64,000 nt of DNA from Pedobacter fastidiosus (GTDB lineage: Bacteria; Bacteroidota; Bacteroidia; Sphingobacteriales; Sphingobacteriaceae), in NCBI RefSeq assembly GCF_014306625.1, contig NZ_JACRYL010000005.1, positions 1 through 64,000 on the forward strand. The letters are read 5' to 3'. Shown here in pieces: positions 53,933 to 63,598 of the stretch. Positions within the stretch are counted from its first letter, which is position 1. Each line of letters opens with the position of its first letter. A program made the translations under genes and the position numbers. Under the pieces are notes generated by a model. The model was given only the letters and a program-made list of their open reading frames with translations, was not told the DNA's origin and searched no databases.

Positions 53933-55183
53933 TTAAATTCTTTTCTCCAACTTAACTACTACATAAAATACTTTTTGATCTCTGTAAATTTCGAAGATTA
54001 CATTTCTGGCACTTGTCGACTTGAATAATTCTGTTAAATCGTTCAGCGTATAAAAATCAACTGGCTTAAAATTTACACCAATAATTTCATCCTGCGAACA
54101 AAGACCTGCACGTTCTGCTGGAGAATTTTCATCTATTTCGCCAATCAAAAAGCGTTTGTATTCATTTTGATCGAGGTAAACCACCATTCCAACCATATCG
54201 TGTTCAAATGGTAGTCTTGAATATTTATTAGGTTTTAAATAAATAAATTGCTGTTGATAATTAAATTGAATATCGAATTTTCGAAGTAAATCTGCACCCA
54301 AATTTCCATTTCGCTGTGTTAAATCTATCTTATCTGCAATACTTTTATAATCAGGAAAACCAGCAACTACATTTGTAAAAACTTGGTCTCCTACAGAAAT
54401 TTGATGCACCCGAGCAATATAGCCTTTAATCTGTCCGCTCAAACTCATGCCCAAATTAGCTTTAATTTTTTTCTCAGGAACGGTAACCGCTCCGCCACCT
54501 ATCATCTCCATAGAAAGCGCATGACTTGCACCTGTATCCATCAAAAACTTGCCCCTAATGGCCCCGCTATCCTGAACCTGCACTTCAGCGGTTATGTAAG
54601 GTTTAAGATTTTCAATTTCGATAGGTACTTTTTTGCCTCTATATTTAATTCTCGAATAAGGATAAGAAAAGATAACTCTACTTTCACTATAGCGCACATC
54701 AACCATAAAACTATTAAAGAAATTAAAGCCGATTAATCCATAAACCTTGATCCCTAAATGCCCCGATAAGTTAAAAAGATCTTCTTTTAAAATTGCCGTT
54801 GGAATGTGCTCAATTTTTGCCCGCCCTATACTAGCATTTATATTTTGAGATACATAAGCCTCTACAGTTTCTACGCCTAAACCTGTTACTTTAATTTTAC
54901 GGAGTAGGTTAAAATCTAGAGAATCTATAATGGATGGGTCGGTCACAATCATAGGGCCAACCCCTGTATCTAAAACAAAATCGAAAGGTCCCTTTCCGTT
55001 AATAAAAACAGGGATAACGATTAAGTTTTTAATGCATTTAAAAGGCATGGATTGCTTAACCTGATTCCCAGAAAAAAAGAATTCCTGCCCAAGTGCCCAA
55101 GTAGAAAAGAACAATATTAGGCCTACACAAAATGACATTTTGCGGCAGCACAAAAGTGTTACAGGCCTATACTTGGTTAACAT
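53933..55183 (-). CDS. Retropepsin-like aspartyl protease with PDZ domain
   Basis: This 416-residue exported protein carries two DTG motifs: FVLDTGVGPMIV (about residue 72) and FLMDTGASHALSM (about 216). A C-terminal PDZ domain (from about 330) has SPAERAGLCSQDEIIGV. Both repeats resemble aspartyl-protease halves of a pepsin-like pair. A secretion signal is present; the precise start could be residue 16 (ATG at 55138), which would give a cleaner signal peptide. Divergent from the D,D-carboxypeptidase gene with a 50 bp gap. Confidence 0.88.
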   Translation of the reverse strand: MLTKYRPVTLLCCRKMSFCVGLILFFSTWALGQEFFFSGNQVKQSMPFKCIKNLIVIPVFINGKGPFDFVLDTGVGPMIVTDPSIIDSLDFNLLRKIKVTGLGVETVEAYVSQNINASIGRAKIEHIPTAILKEDLFNLSGHLGIKVYGLIGFNFFNSFMVDVRYSESRVIFSYPYSRIKYRGKKVPIEIENLKPYITAEVQVQDSGAIRGKFLMDTGASHALSMEMIGGGAVTVPEKKIKANLGMSLSGQIKGYIARVHQISVGDQVFTNVVAGFPDYKSIADKIDLTQRNGNLGADLLRKFDIQFNYQQQFIYLKPNKYSRLPFEHDMVGMVVYLDQNEYKRFLIGEIDENSPAERAGLCSQDEIIGVNFKPVDFYTLNDLTELFKSTSARNVIFEIYRDQKVFYVVVKLEKRI

Positions 55184-55233
55184 TAAATTAAATTTAATAA
55201 ATTAGTTGATATTATCACCCACAACCTCAAAAC

Positions 55234-56562
55234 ATGTTTCGTTCAATATCCCCAAAATTTTTCTTTTCGTTCATTTTAATGCTCGCTGTCTTTATTTCTG
55301 GTTGTTCCACAGATAAAATGATCTCCAAAAAAGTTGCAAAACAATTTAAAAATTCAAAAATCATTAAAGAATATATGGTTGGTTTTGCGCTTTACAATAT
55401 GGAAAGTAAAAAAATGCTCTATCAACAAGATGCCGATAAATATTTTACGCCAGCATCCAACACCAAGCTCTTTACTTTTTACACCAGCTTAAAGATGTTG
55501 CCAGAAGATATGCCTTCGCTTAAATACATAGAACGAAATGACTCCTTAATTTTTTGGGGAACAGGCGATCCATCGTTCTTACACAGTACCTTAAAAAGTA
55601 AAAACGCGTACAATTTCTTAGCTTCAAGCAGTAAAAAATTATTCTTTGCTCCTGGCCGTTACGAAGGAAATTTTTATGGCGATGGGTGGGCTTGGGATGA
55701 TTATAACGCCTACTACCAACCAGAAATAAACGAATTTCCAATTACCGATAACATGGTTGCAACGAAGTATATCGGCTCAAACAAAATTAGTATCGAACCC
55801 AAAATGTTTGCACCGCTATTTAAAACAGATTCTACAAAAACCAAAGGTGATTTTTATGTGGTCAGAGATTTTTTAACGAACAGTTTTGTAACGCCGTTAA
55901 TTAACGTAAAACCAAATTATAACCAACAGATTCCTTATAAAACGACAGCACAAACCACGGTTGATGTATTAACGGATACTTTGCATAAGCAGGTAAGCTT
56001 AGTTAAGATGAATATCCCGGCTGACGCTAAAACATTTTATGGAGCGAAACGCGATTCAGTTTTAAAGCACATGATGTTGCCAAGTGATAATTTTATTGCT
56101 GAACATTTATTACTGGTTTGTTCTAATCAATTGGGCGATACGCTTAGCACAGATAAAGCCATAAATTATTCCGTAAAAAACTATCTTTCTTTTTTACCCG
56201 ATAAGCCAAGATGGGTAGATGGATCTGGCTTATCGAGAAAAGATTTATTTACGCCGAGAGATTTGGTTTTTCTTCTGGATACCATTTATAAGCAAGTAAA
56301 TAATAGAGAAAAATTATTTGATATGTTGCCTGCCGGTGGGAAAAGTGGTACTTTGAGAAATGCCTACCCAAAAACGGATACGCCATTTGTTTACGGAAAA
56401 ACCGGTTCTTTAAGTGGAGTTCACAATCAAAGTGGTTATGTACTCACTAAAAAGGGAAAAATTTATATCTATTCTTTTATGAATAATAATTTTGTTAGAC
56501 CAACAGCAGATATTAGAAATGAAATGGTCAGAATTGTGACTTATATTCACGATAATTTTTAA
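55234..56562 (+). CDS. D-alanyl-D-alanine carboxypeptidase/endopeptidase lipoprotein (PBP4-like, peptidase S13)
   Basis: This 442-residue penicillin-binding protein trims peptidoglycan. A lipobox ISGC (Cys24) anchors it. The active-site motifs are Ser75-Asn-Thr-Lys78, Ser284-Asp-Asn286 and Lys389-Thr-Gly391. The low-molecular-mass class C length fits. It heads a three-gene plus-strand run: the esterase follows after 12 bp. Confidence 0.93.
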   Translation: MFRSISPKFFFSFILMLAVFISGCSTDKMISKKVAKQFKNSKIIKEYMVGFALYNMESKKMLYQQDADKYFTPASNTKLFTFYTSLKMLPEDMPSLKYIERNDSLIFWGTGDPSFLHSTLKSKNAYNFLASSSKKLFFAPGRYEGNFYGDGWAWDDYNAYYQPEINEFPITDNMVATKYIGSNKISIEPKMFAPLFKTDSTKTKGDFYVVRDFLTNSFVTPLINVKPNYNQQIPYKTTAQTTVDVLTDTLHKQVSLVKMNIPADAKTFYGAKRDSVLKHMMLPSDNFIAEHLLLVCSNQLGDTLSTDKAINYSVKNYLSFLPDKPRWVDGSGLSRKDLFTPRDLVFLLDTIYKQVNNREKLFDMLPAGGKSGTLRNAYPKTDTPFVYGKTGSLSGVHNQSGYVLTKKGKIYIYSFMNNNFVRPTADIRNEMVRIVTYIHDNF

Positions 56563-56574
56563 CTCTTTTTAAGC

Positions 56575-57366
56575 ATGAAACTCTTTTTAATTTCCGTAGT
56601 TATATTTTTCTGCTTTTCAGCTTCTGCACAAAAACAAATTGTTTTTAATTCGAAAAACCTACCTCAAGCAGATACTGTTTGGGTATTTACGCCAAAGAAA
56701 ATAAGCAAGAAAGCAAAGTTACCTGCGGTTATTTTACTTCATGGTTTTAGTGGCAATTACAAACAATGGAACAATATTATGGATGCTCAAAAATATGCAG
56801 ATGCGTATGGTTACATTTTGATTTGTCCCGACGGTTTGTACAAAAGCTGGTATATGAATAGTCCGGCAAAGCCAGATTGGCAATATGAAAGTTTCTTTTT
56901 TGATGAGCTATTGCCAAAAATGAAAACCGATTTCCCTATAGATCCTTCAAAAATTTGCATAACGGGCTTAAGTATGGGCGGGCATGGTGCTTTAAGTTTA
57001 TTTTTAAAACACCCAGAATTATTTTTAAGCGCCGGTAGTACCAGTGGAGGTGTTAATCTTCGCGATGCGATTGGAAAATTTGGCGTGCCCGAATTGTTAG
57101 GAAACCCAGATAAAGACAGTGATATTTGGCTAAAATATTCGGTAATTACCAATATTGAAAACCTTGCTGGAAATAAAAAACCAATTATTTTCGATTGTGG
57201 ATCAGATGATTTCTTTTACGTTTCGAACAATGCCTTGAAGAAAAAATGCGATAGCTTAAAAATTAACGCGACTTACATTTCTCAACCCGGCAGCCACAAT
57301 TCTAACTATTGGAAAAAATCTATTCAGCAACAGTTTGATTTCTTTCAAAAACAAATTCTTAATTAA
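56575..57366 (+). CDS. Secreted alpha/beta hydrolase (esterase family)
   Basis: This is a 263-residue protein with a signal peptide ending at SAQ. The nucleophile elbow is GLSMGGHGAL (Ser133), with VILLHGFSGNYKQW earlier and a late Asp in FDCGSDDFF and His in QPGSHN. Related to the esterase D/feruloyl-esterase group, so it could remove acyl groups from glycans. Its stop overlaps the start of the next gene by one base. Confidence 0.9.
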   Translation: MKLFLISVVIFFCFSASAQKQIVFNSKNLPQADTVWVFTPKKISKKAKLPAVILLHGFSGNYKQWNNIMDAQKYADAYGYILICPDGLYKSWYMNSPAKPDWQYESFFFDELLPKMKTDFPIDPSKICITGLSMGGHGALSLFLKHPELFLSAGSTSGGVNLRDAIGKFGVPELLGNPDKDSDIWLKYSVITNIENLAGNKKPIIFDCGSDDFFYVSNNALKKKCDSLKINATYISQPGSHNSNYWKKSIQQQFDFFQKQILN

Positions 57367-58406
57367 TGTCTCCAGATTTTACTTCGATTGATCAACCTTT
57401 TTCTAATCAGATTAGTATTGATGGTAAAACCTATTTGTATTTTGGAGGCACCGCCTATTTGGGCATTCCGCAAAACCGCGAATTTTTAGAATTGTATCTC
57501 AAAGGCATTAAAAAATACGGCTTAAATAATGGCACAAGCCGAAGCAATAATATTCAACTTGGCATTTATAATGATGCGGAACAGGTTGCCGCCGGAAGAT
57601 TTAAATCGGAATCGGCTTTGATTATATCCAGTGGTTACTTAGCTGCACAACTTGCGGTAAAAACCTTGAGCCAAAAAGGAAAAGTACTTTATGCACCTGC
57701 AACCCACCCCGCTCTGTGGCTTAAAAATCAAGAATCAGATTCCCGTTCCTTTACAGCTTGGGCGCTACAAACTCTTCAGCTTATTAATACTTCCGACGAA
57801 AAAAACTGGGTATTGATTAGCAATTCTATGAACAATCTATTCCCAGAGATTTATGATTTTGGCTTTTTAAAACAGATTGATCAAGACAAAAAATTAACTT
57901 TAATTGTCGATGATTCGCACGGCATTGGCGTGAACAATTTTGGCAGGAGCGCTTATGATCTTCTACCTCAGCAAGAAAATATAGAACGAATCGTAGTTGC
58001 CTCTATGGCTAAAGCGCTCGGTGTTGATGCAGGTTTAATCCTAGCATCAAAAGAAATGATCAATAAACTTAAAAACACAAACGAATTTAACGGGGCATCG
58101 CCATCCGCAGCTGCCGGGGCTTACGCTTTTATCCATGCAGCAGAAATTTACCAAAAAGAATGGGAAAAGCTTCAGCAGAATATTTCTTTTCTGGTTGATC
58201 ATTTAGATTCGAGATGGAATTTTGCACCCAATTTTCCAGCATTTTTAATCCATGATTCTGAAATTGATCAAAAGCTTTTAAAACAGAACATTCTCATTTC
58301 TTCTTTCCCCTATCCCACTCAAAATAGTAAGCCAATAAACAGAATCGTATTAAGCAGCTGGCATCAAGAAGCTGATATTCTGAAACTTGCATCGGCCATT
58401 GCCTAA
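57366..58406 (+). CDS. PLP-dependent aminotransferase-fold enzyme, BioF/KBL-like
   Basis: This is a 346-residue alpha-oxoamine synthase-type protein. The PLP-binding Lys216 lies in ASMAKALGVDAGL, the aspartate in LIVDDSHGIGVNNFG, and the N-terminal YFGGTAYLGIP and GTSRSNNIQLGIY match the 8-amino-7-oxononanoate synthase/2-amino-3-ketobutyrate ligase family. It is short for BioF, and no biotin gene is near. Coupled to the esterase gene by one base, so a role in envelope or secondary metabolism is possible. Confidence 0.85.
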   Translation: MSPDFTSIDQPFSNQISIDGKTYLYFGGTAYLGIPQNREFLELYLKGIKKYGLNNGTSRSNNIQLGIYNDAEQVAAGRFKSESALIISSGYLAAQLAVKTLSQKGKVLYAPATHPALWLKNQESDSRSFTAWALQTLQLINTSDEKNWVLISNSMNNLFPEIYDFGFLKQIDQDKKLTLIVDDSHGIGVNNFGRSAYDLLPQQENIERIVVASMAKALGVDAGLILASKEMINKLKNTNEFNGASPSAAAGAYAFIHAAEIYQKEWEKLQQNISFLVDHLDSRWNFAPNFPAFLIHDSEIDQKLLKQNILISSFPYPTQNSKPINRIVLSSWHQEADILKLASAIA

Positions 58407-58501
58407 AAATATTTTTATTCCTTATAATTTATTATTGAACAAATGCTAAAAATAACGCTATATTTATTTACAGCTTACATTAACCAAGTATTTTTTAGCC
58501 A

Positions 58502-59056
58502 TTGTCAGACTATATCCAAAATATACGGCAGGGAAACCATAAATCATTTGAAATAGTTTTTAAACTATGGCATAAGAAAGTGTATGGCTATTTTTTTAAG
58601 AAAACTGCGTCAGATGATATTGCCGAAGAGCTAACTCAAATGGCTTTTGTAAAGCTTTGGCGATTTAAACATACACTTACAGAAGATTATCCTTTGGATG
58701 TGCAATTATTTAAAATTGCCAAGACTACGCTTCTTGATTATTTCAAAAAACAGGCAAACGACGAGCGTAATCTTAACCTTTATTACGAAGAGATCTCTAA
58801 TAAAGCAACCGAACAAAGTCTTCAGTTTGATATAAATAAACAGCTTGAAGTTGTTTTAAATTGCTTACCTCCAACCCGAAAACAGGTTTTCGTTTTAAAC
58901 CGGCTTCAAGGCTATTCTTATAAAGAAATTGCCGAACAACTTTCAATATCGCCCAGAACGGTAGAAAAACACATTTCTCTTGCCATAAAACAACTTAATG
59001 GCTATGCCTACTTACCCACCTTTATCGTCCTGATAAATTTATTTCATTCCCATTAA
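58502..59056 (+). CDS. ECF RNA polymerase sigma factor
   Basis: This is a 184-residue sigma-70 family factor starting from TTG (an in-frame TAG lies two codons upstream). Region 2 is AEELTQMAFVKLWRFKHTL and region 4 is YSYKEIAEQLSISPRTVEKH. It sits 33 bp before a FecR anti-sigma gene and a SusC/SusD pair, the standard transmembrane-signalled Sus arrangement. Confidence 0.94.
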   Translation: MSDYIQNIRQGNHKSFEIVFKLWHKKVYGYFFKKTASDDIAEELTQMAFVKLWRFKHTLTEDYPLDVQLFKIAKTTLLDYFKKQANDERNLNLYYEEISNKATEQSLQFDINKQLEVVLNCLPPTRKQVFVLNRLQGYSYKEIAEQLSISPRTVEKHISLAIKQLNGYAYLPTFIVLINLFHSH

Positions 59057-59089
59057 GGGTTATTGCCAAATTGAATCGTATTAGTAAAT

Positions 59090-60112
59090 ATGAGTATATC
59101 TGAGGAGCTATTAGCCAGGTATTTTAAAGGTGATTGTACCCCGGAAGAAAGGCTTTCGGTAGTGAATTATTTAAATGGAATTGATGCCTTACCAGATCAT
59201 TTACTTAGTAAAGATGATTGGGATGATGCAGAGGATGCAAAAATCTCTGATGAAAAAAGTGATGAATTATTTGCTGCAATAAAAAAGCAAACCATTTCAA
59301 AAACATTAAAATTAAAGCGCTTAAAAATAATTTCGGCCGCGGCCATTGTTTTAGTGATGTTAACCATTGGTTTGTTAATGTTAAACCAAGCCGAACCAAA
59401 TTTTAGTGTAGCAAAAGCTAAAACAAACAAGAAAGAAGATAAAGCACCAATTGTTTGGAAATCATTTGTGAATTACACCGATAATAATCAATCGCTTGAA
59501 TTGCCCGATGGTTCTGAAGTAAAAGTTTATCCGGGAGGAGAATTAAGCTATGCAATACCATTTATAAAGCAAAATCGGGAAATTTATTTAAAGGGTAAAA
59601 GTTTTTTTCAGGTTGCAAAGGATAAGAAACATCCGTTTATCGTTTATTCAAAAGGAATATCGACAACAGCATTGGGAACTTCTTTTACCATTACAGCCCC
59701 AGAAAAAAGCAAGCTCATAAAAATTGAATTGCATACCGGTAAAGTTTGGATTAAAAATATATCAGAATCAAAAAATATTTTATCATTCAGTAAAATTTTG
59801 ACACCTGGCAACGAGTTGGTTTATAATATTGTAAAACAACAGGTTAAAGTAATTGACAAAACTTTACTTGCTAAAGAGCTGGCCAAATCAAATGAGTTAA
59901 ACTTTACACAAGCATCGTTAAAAGATGTTTTTGAGAAATTGAAGACACATTATAAAATTGAAATTATTTACAGCGAAGCGGATGTGGATGAAATTTCTTT
60001 TACTGGGACCATTAACCTAAATCAAAAAGTAGAAAAAATACTTAAAGAAATAACCGAATTAAACAAACTGAACCAAACCAAAACAACTTACGGCTATATC
60101 ATAAGCAAATAA
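59090..60112 (+). CDS. FecR family anti-sigma factor
   Basis: This 340-residue membrane anti-sigma factor has an N-terminal sigma-binding part (LLARYFKGDCTPEERLSVVN), a transmembrane helix (about 81-100, KIISAAAIVLVMLTIGLLML), a FecR domain (SLELPDGSEVKVYPGGELSY and GTSFTITA), and a C-terminal DUF4974 (about 270-340) of the secretin/TonB short-domain fold. It would hold the upstream sigma factor until signalled by the outer-membrane receptor. Confidence 0.95.
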   Translation: MSISEELLARYFKGDCTPEERLSVVNYLNGIDALPDHLLSKDDWDDAEDAKISDEKSDELFAAIKKQTISKTLKLKRLKIISAAAIVLVMLTIGLLMLNQAEPNFSVAKAKTNKKEDKAPIVWKSFVNYTDNNQSLELPDGSEVKVYPGGELSYAIPFIKQNREIYLKGKSFFQVAKDKKHPFIVYSKGISTTALGTSFTITAPEKSKLIKIELHTGKVWIKNISESKNILSFSKILTPGNELVYNIVKQQVKVIDKTLLAKELAKSNELNFTQASLKDVFEKLKTHYKIEIIYSEADVDEISFTGTINLNQKVEKILKEITELNKLNQTKTTYGYIISK

Positions 60113-60201
60113 AACCACCATATATTTTTACAATCTCAACTTGCTTTAAAATAGCGAACAGGGATTTTTTTGCCCAAAAAAACAAACTAATAATTATAAC
60201 T

Positions 60202-63200
60202 ATGCTTAGAAAACTTACAAAACACTTGTTCTTTTGCGTGCTGTTAATTACAGTCGCCGCAACTGCTCGGGCTCAAACATCGGAGATTACCGGGATTGTA
60301 AAAGACGAAACAGGACAACCACTCATCGGTTCTTCCATTCTTTTACTGAACACCAAAACTCAAGAGAAAAAAGGGATTATGGTGAATGCAGATGGTAAAT
60401 TTTTAATTACCGGCTTATCTGCAAATGTTCCTTATAACATTAGTGCATCTTTTATCGGTTATACAACCAAAACAATTGAAAATTATCTGCTAAAAGCAGG
60501 TGAGCAAGCAACTTTAATGATTCAGCTTGTTCCTGCTTCATCATCTTTAACTGATGTGGTAATTGTGGGTTATGGCAGTCAGAAAAAGAAAGATGTTACA
60601 ACAGCAATAGCGAGTATAAAAGCTTCGGATTTAGAAAACCAGCCGATTAATAATGCGGCAGAAGCAATGGTTGGTAAAATGGCAGGCGTTCAGGTTTCGC
60701 AAGGATCAGGAACACCTGGCGCTGCATTATCCATTAAAGTTCGTGGCGTGGGCACCATCACTGCCGGCTCTAGCCCGCTTTATGTAATTGATGGTGTGCC
60801 GATTTCGGGAGACAATATTAATACGCTTAATACAAATGACATCGCATCGATTGAGGTTTTAAAAGATGCATCATCGGCCGCAATTTATGGGTCGAGAGGT
60901 TCAAATGGTGTTGTTTTAATTACAACAAAGCAAGGGAAAAGCGGTGCGGCAACCATCAGTGTAAATAGCTATACTGGCTGGCAAAGTTTAGCCCATAAAA
61001 TTGATATGATGGATGCGTACCAATACTCTCAAATGGTTTTAGAATCCAGAAACAATACATATTCTGATGCCATGGATGCAATTAATCGTAAAAATGCAGC
61101 AACCGGATTACCAGTTATAGCCTACAATATTAATGATAGCAATGCCCAACGTTTAGTAAATTCTGGAAACAATACGAGTGCTGTAATCCCAACGGAAGTA
61201 TTGCCATATTTACAAGGACAGCAGGGTTTAACCAATACCGATTGGCAGGATGAAATTTTCAGAACTGCAAAAATTCAAAGCCATTCGGTTTCTGCATCAG
61301 GCGGTAGCGAAACTTTGAAATATTACGGTTCCATGGAATATTTTGATCAGGATGGTGTGATTTTAAACAGCGGTTTTAAACGTTATAGTGCTAGGTTAAA
61401 TCTTGAAGGAACAAAAGGTCATTTCAGGTACGGTGTAAATTTAACTCCATCGGTTATTAAAGAAAAAAGAGTAAATGCAAATGGTGCATATACCGCATTT
61501 AATTCCGGAGGTGTTAATCAGGGTGGAATAGTTGCTTCCGCCTTACATTATGCGCCTATCTTTCCTGTTTACAACAATGATGGAAGTTACAGTTTTGCAC
61601 AAAACTCCTGGAGTCCGGGTCAGGTTACAGCACTGCCTAATGGTTCGTTAATATCAGGAAATGGCGCAACACAGGCGTGGAATCCGGTAGCGCTTGCTAT
61701 GCTTCAAAAAGATGATGTAGGCTCGAACAGGTTGACTGGTAGTGCCTTTGTAGAAGCCACTATTCTAAAAGATTTAAAATATAAAATTCAGTTAGGCATC
61801 GATTTATTTAACAGCTCGGAAGATACTTTCCGGCCTTCTGTTTTCCCTCAGTCAAATACGGCTGGCAACCCCCTAACGGATGCTTCAGGCAGTTCGAGAA
61901 CGATAAAAGAAACCAATTGGTTATTGGAGCAAACATTAAACTATACCAAAACTTTTGGTGATCATAGTTTAACGGCACTATTAGGCTGGTCTAACCAAAA
62001 AGACGATTTGAGTGGCAACTACGCAATTGCATCAAGAGGTTTTATTAGTGATCAGATTGAATATCTAAACGCAGGTATTGTTACAAGTGGCGGTTCAACC
62101 AGATCTCAATGGGCTTTAGCCTCGGGCATTGCAAGGTTGCAGTACAGCTATAAAGGCAAATATTTATTTACCGGTTCGGTAAGAGCGGATGGTTCATCTA
62201 AATTTGGCAAAAACAATAAATGGGGCTACTTCCCGTCTGCTTCTGTAGGCTGGAGATTATCTGAAGAAAATTTCCTAAAAGAAGTTAAAGCAATTTCTGA
62301 TTTAAAATTAAGAGCCAGTTATGGTTTAACAGGCAACTTTAATATTCCAACTTATGGTTCGCAAGGATCGATGACCAGTTATGGTTATGTTTTCGGGGGC
62401 GCAACGCCTTCTGTTGTTAATGGTGCGGCAACTTATGCTTCTCCAAATGATGACTTGAGATGGGAAAAAACAGCACAGTTAAACGTTGGTTTGGATGTTG
62501 CTTTTTGGAATAACCAATTAACATTATCTGTTGATGCTTACAACAGTAATACCACCGATTTATTGTTAAATGTCCCCGTGCCATTATCTACAGGTTTTGC
62601 TACAGAACTTAAAAACATAGGTAAAGTAAACAATAAAGGTATCGACATAAACTTGGGTACTACACAGCAATTTGGTGCTGTAAAATGGAGCGCAAACGCT
62701 AACTTCTCTAAAAACAAAAATAAAGTTGTAGAGTTAGGCCCTGGCAATGCAGACATTATCAGAACAGGTTCTGTGGCCAATGCATATTTCTTAACCAGAG
62801 TTGGTGAGCCAATTGGTTCTTACTACTTGCCTGTTGTTTTGGGTGTTTTCAAAAACCAGGCTGAAGTAAATGCGTACCCACATTATACTGATACACAAGG
62901 TAATTATGATTTGAATACGTCTGAACCTGGAGATTTTAAATACAAAGATGTTGATGGTGACGGTGTAATCGATTTAACAAAAGACCGTGAAATTGTGGGT
63001 AATTACCTTCCTAAATTTACCTATGGTTTTGCTACATCGGCAGAATATAAAGGCATTGATTTAAATGTTTCCATGCAAGGTGTTTATGGTAATAAAATCC
63101 TGAACCTTTCCCGCAGGTATTTCGCCAACAAAGAAGGAAACATGAACAACATGATAAGCTCTTTAGATAGATGGGTTTCTGAAAGCAATCCAGGCAGCGG

Positions 63201-63513
63201 ACAAGATGTTAGGGCAAATCGTGTAGCCAAAGGGAGCAATGGTACAACATCTACATGGCATATCGAAAATGGTTCTTATTTACGCATTCGTAATATTGCT
63301 CTGGGTTATACTCTCCCTGAAGCCATAGTTAAAAAATTAACTTTAACTAAGGTTAGGCTTTACTTTTCCATGCAAAACCCTTTCACCTTTACAAAATATA
63401 CAGGCTACAATCCTGAGGTAACAAACAGATCTGAAGCAACTACAAATGGGGAAGATTATGGCGTTTACCCTACTGCAAAAACAACATCAATCGGTATTAA
63501 CATTACTTTATAA
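60202..63513 (+). CDS. SusC/RagA-family TonB-linked outer membrane protein
   Basis: This is a 1103-residue porin with a signal peptide ending at ARAQ, a carboxypeptidase-regulatory-like domain (about 26-112), VVIVGYGSQKKKDVTTAIAS, a plug (IDGVPISGDN, IYGSRGSNGVVLITTKQG) and a complete barrel ending TTSIGINITL. No STN domain precedes the regulatory domain, although a sigma factor and FecR are encoded just upstream. The SusD gene follows after 85 bp. Confidence 0.95.
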   Translation: MLRKLTKHLFFCVLLITVAATARAQTSEITGIVKDETGQPLIGSSILLLNTKTQEKKGIMVNADGKFLITGLSANVPYNISASFIGYTTKTIENYLLKAGEQATLMIQLVPASSSLTDVVIVGYGSQKKKDVTTAIASIKASDLENQPINNAAEAMVGKMAGVQVSQGSGTPGAALSIKVRGVGTITAGSSPLYVIDGVPISGDNINTLNTNDIASIEVLKDASSAAIYGSRGSNGVVLITTKQGKSGAATISVNSYTGWQSLAHKIDMMDAYQYSQMVLESRNNTYSDAMDAINRKNAATGLPVIAYNINDSNAQRLVNSGNNTSAVIPTEVLPYLQGQQGLTNTDWQDEIFRTAKIQSHSVSASGGSETLKYYGSMEYFDQDGVILNSGFKRYSARLNLEGTKGHFRYGVNLTPSVIKEKRVNANGAYTAFNSGGVNQGGIVASALHYAPIFPVYNNDGSYSFAQNSWSPGQVTALPNGSLISGNGATQAWNPVALAMLQKDDVGSNRLTGSAFVEATILKDLKYKIQLGIDLFNSSEDTFRPSVFPQSNTAGNPLTDASGSSRTIKETNWLLEQTLNYTKTFGDHSLTALLGWSNQKDDLSGNYAIASRGFISDQIEYLNAGIVTSGGSTRSQWALASGIARLQYSYKGKYLFTGSVRADGSSKFGKNNKWGYFPSASVGWRLSEENFLKEVKAISDLKLRASYGLTGNFNIPTYGSQGSMTSYGYVFGGATPSVVNGAATYASPNDDLRWEKTAQLNVGLDVAFWNNQLTLSVDAYNSNTTDLLLNVPVPLSTGFATELKNIGKVNNKGIDINLGTTQQFGAVKWSANANFSKNKNKVVELGPGNADIIRTGSVANAYFLTRVGEPIGSYYLPVVLGVFKNQAEVNAYPHYTDTQGNYDLNTSEPGDFKYKDVDGDGVIDLTKDREIVGNYLPKFTYGFATSAEYKGIDLNVSMQGVYGNKILNLSRRYFANKEGNMNNMISSLDRWVSESNPGSGQDVRANRVAKGSNGTTSTWHIENGSYLRIRNIALGYTLPEAIVKKLTLTKVRLYFSMQNPFTFTKYTGYNPEVTNRSEATTNGEDYGVYPTAKTTSIGINITL

Positions 63514-63598
63514 TTAAGACGATGAAACCTATAAAAGCAACAACATTATATTTTAAAGCTTTTACAAGCTTCATCACCTTAAAAAAAATCATAATCAG

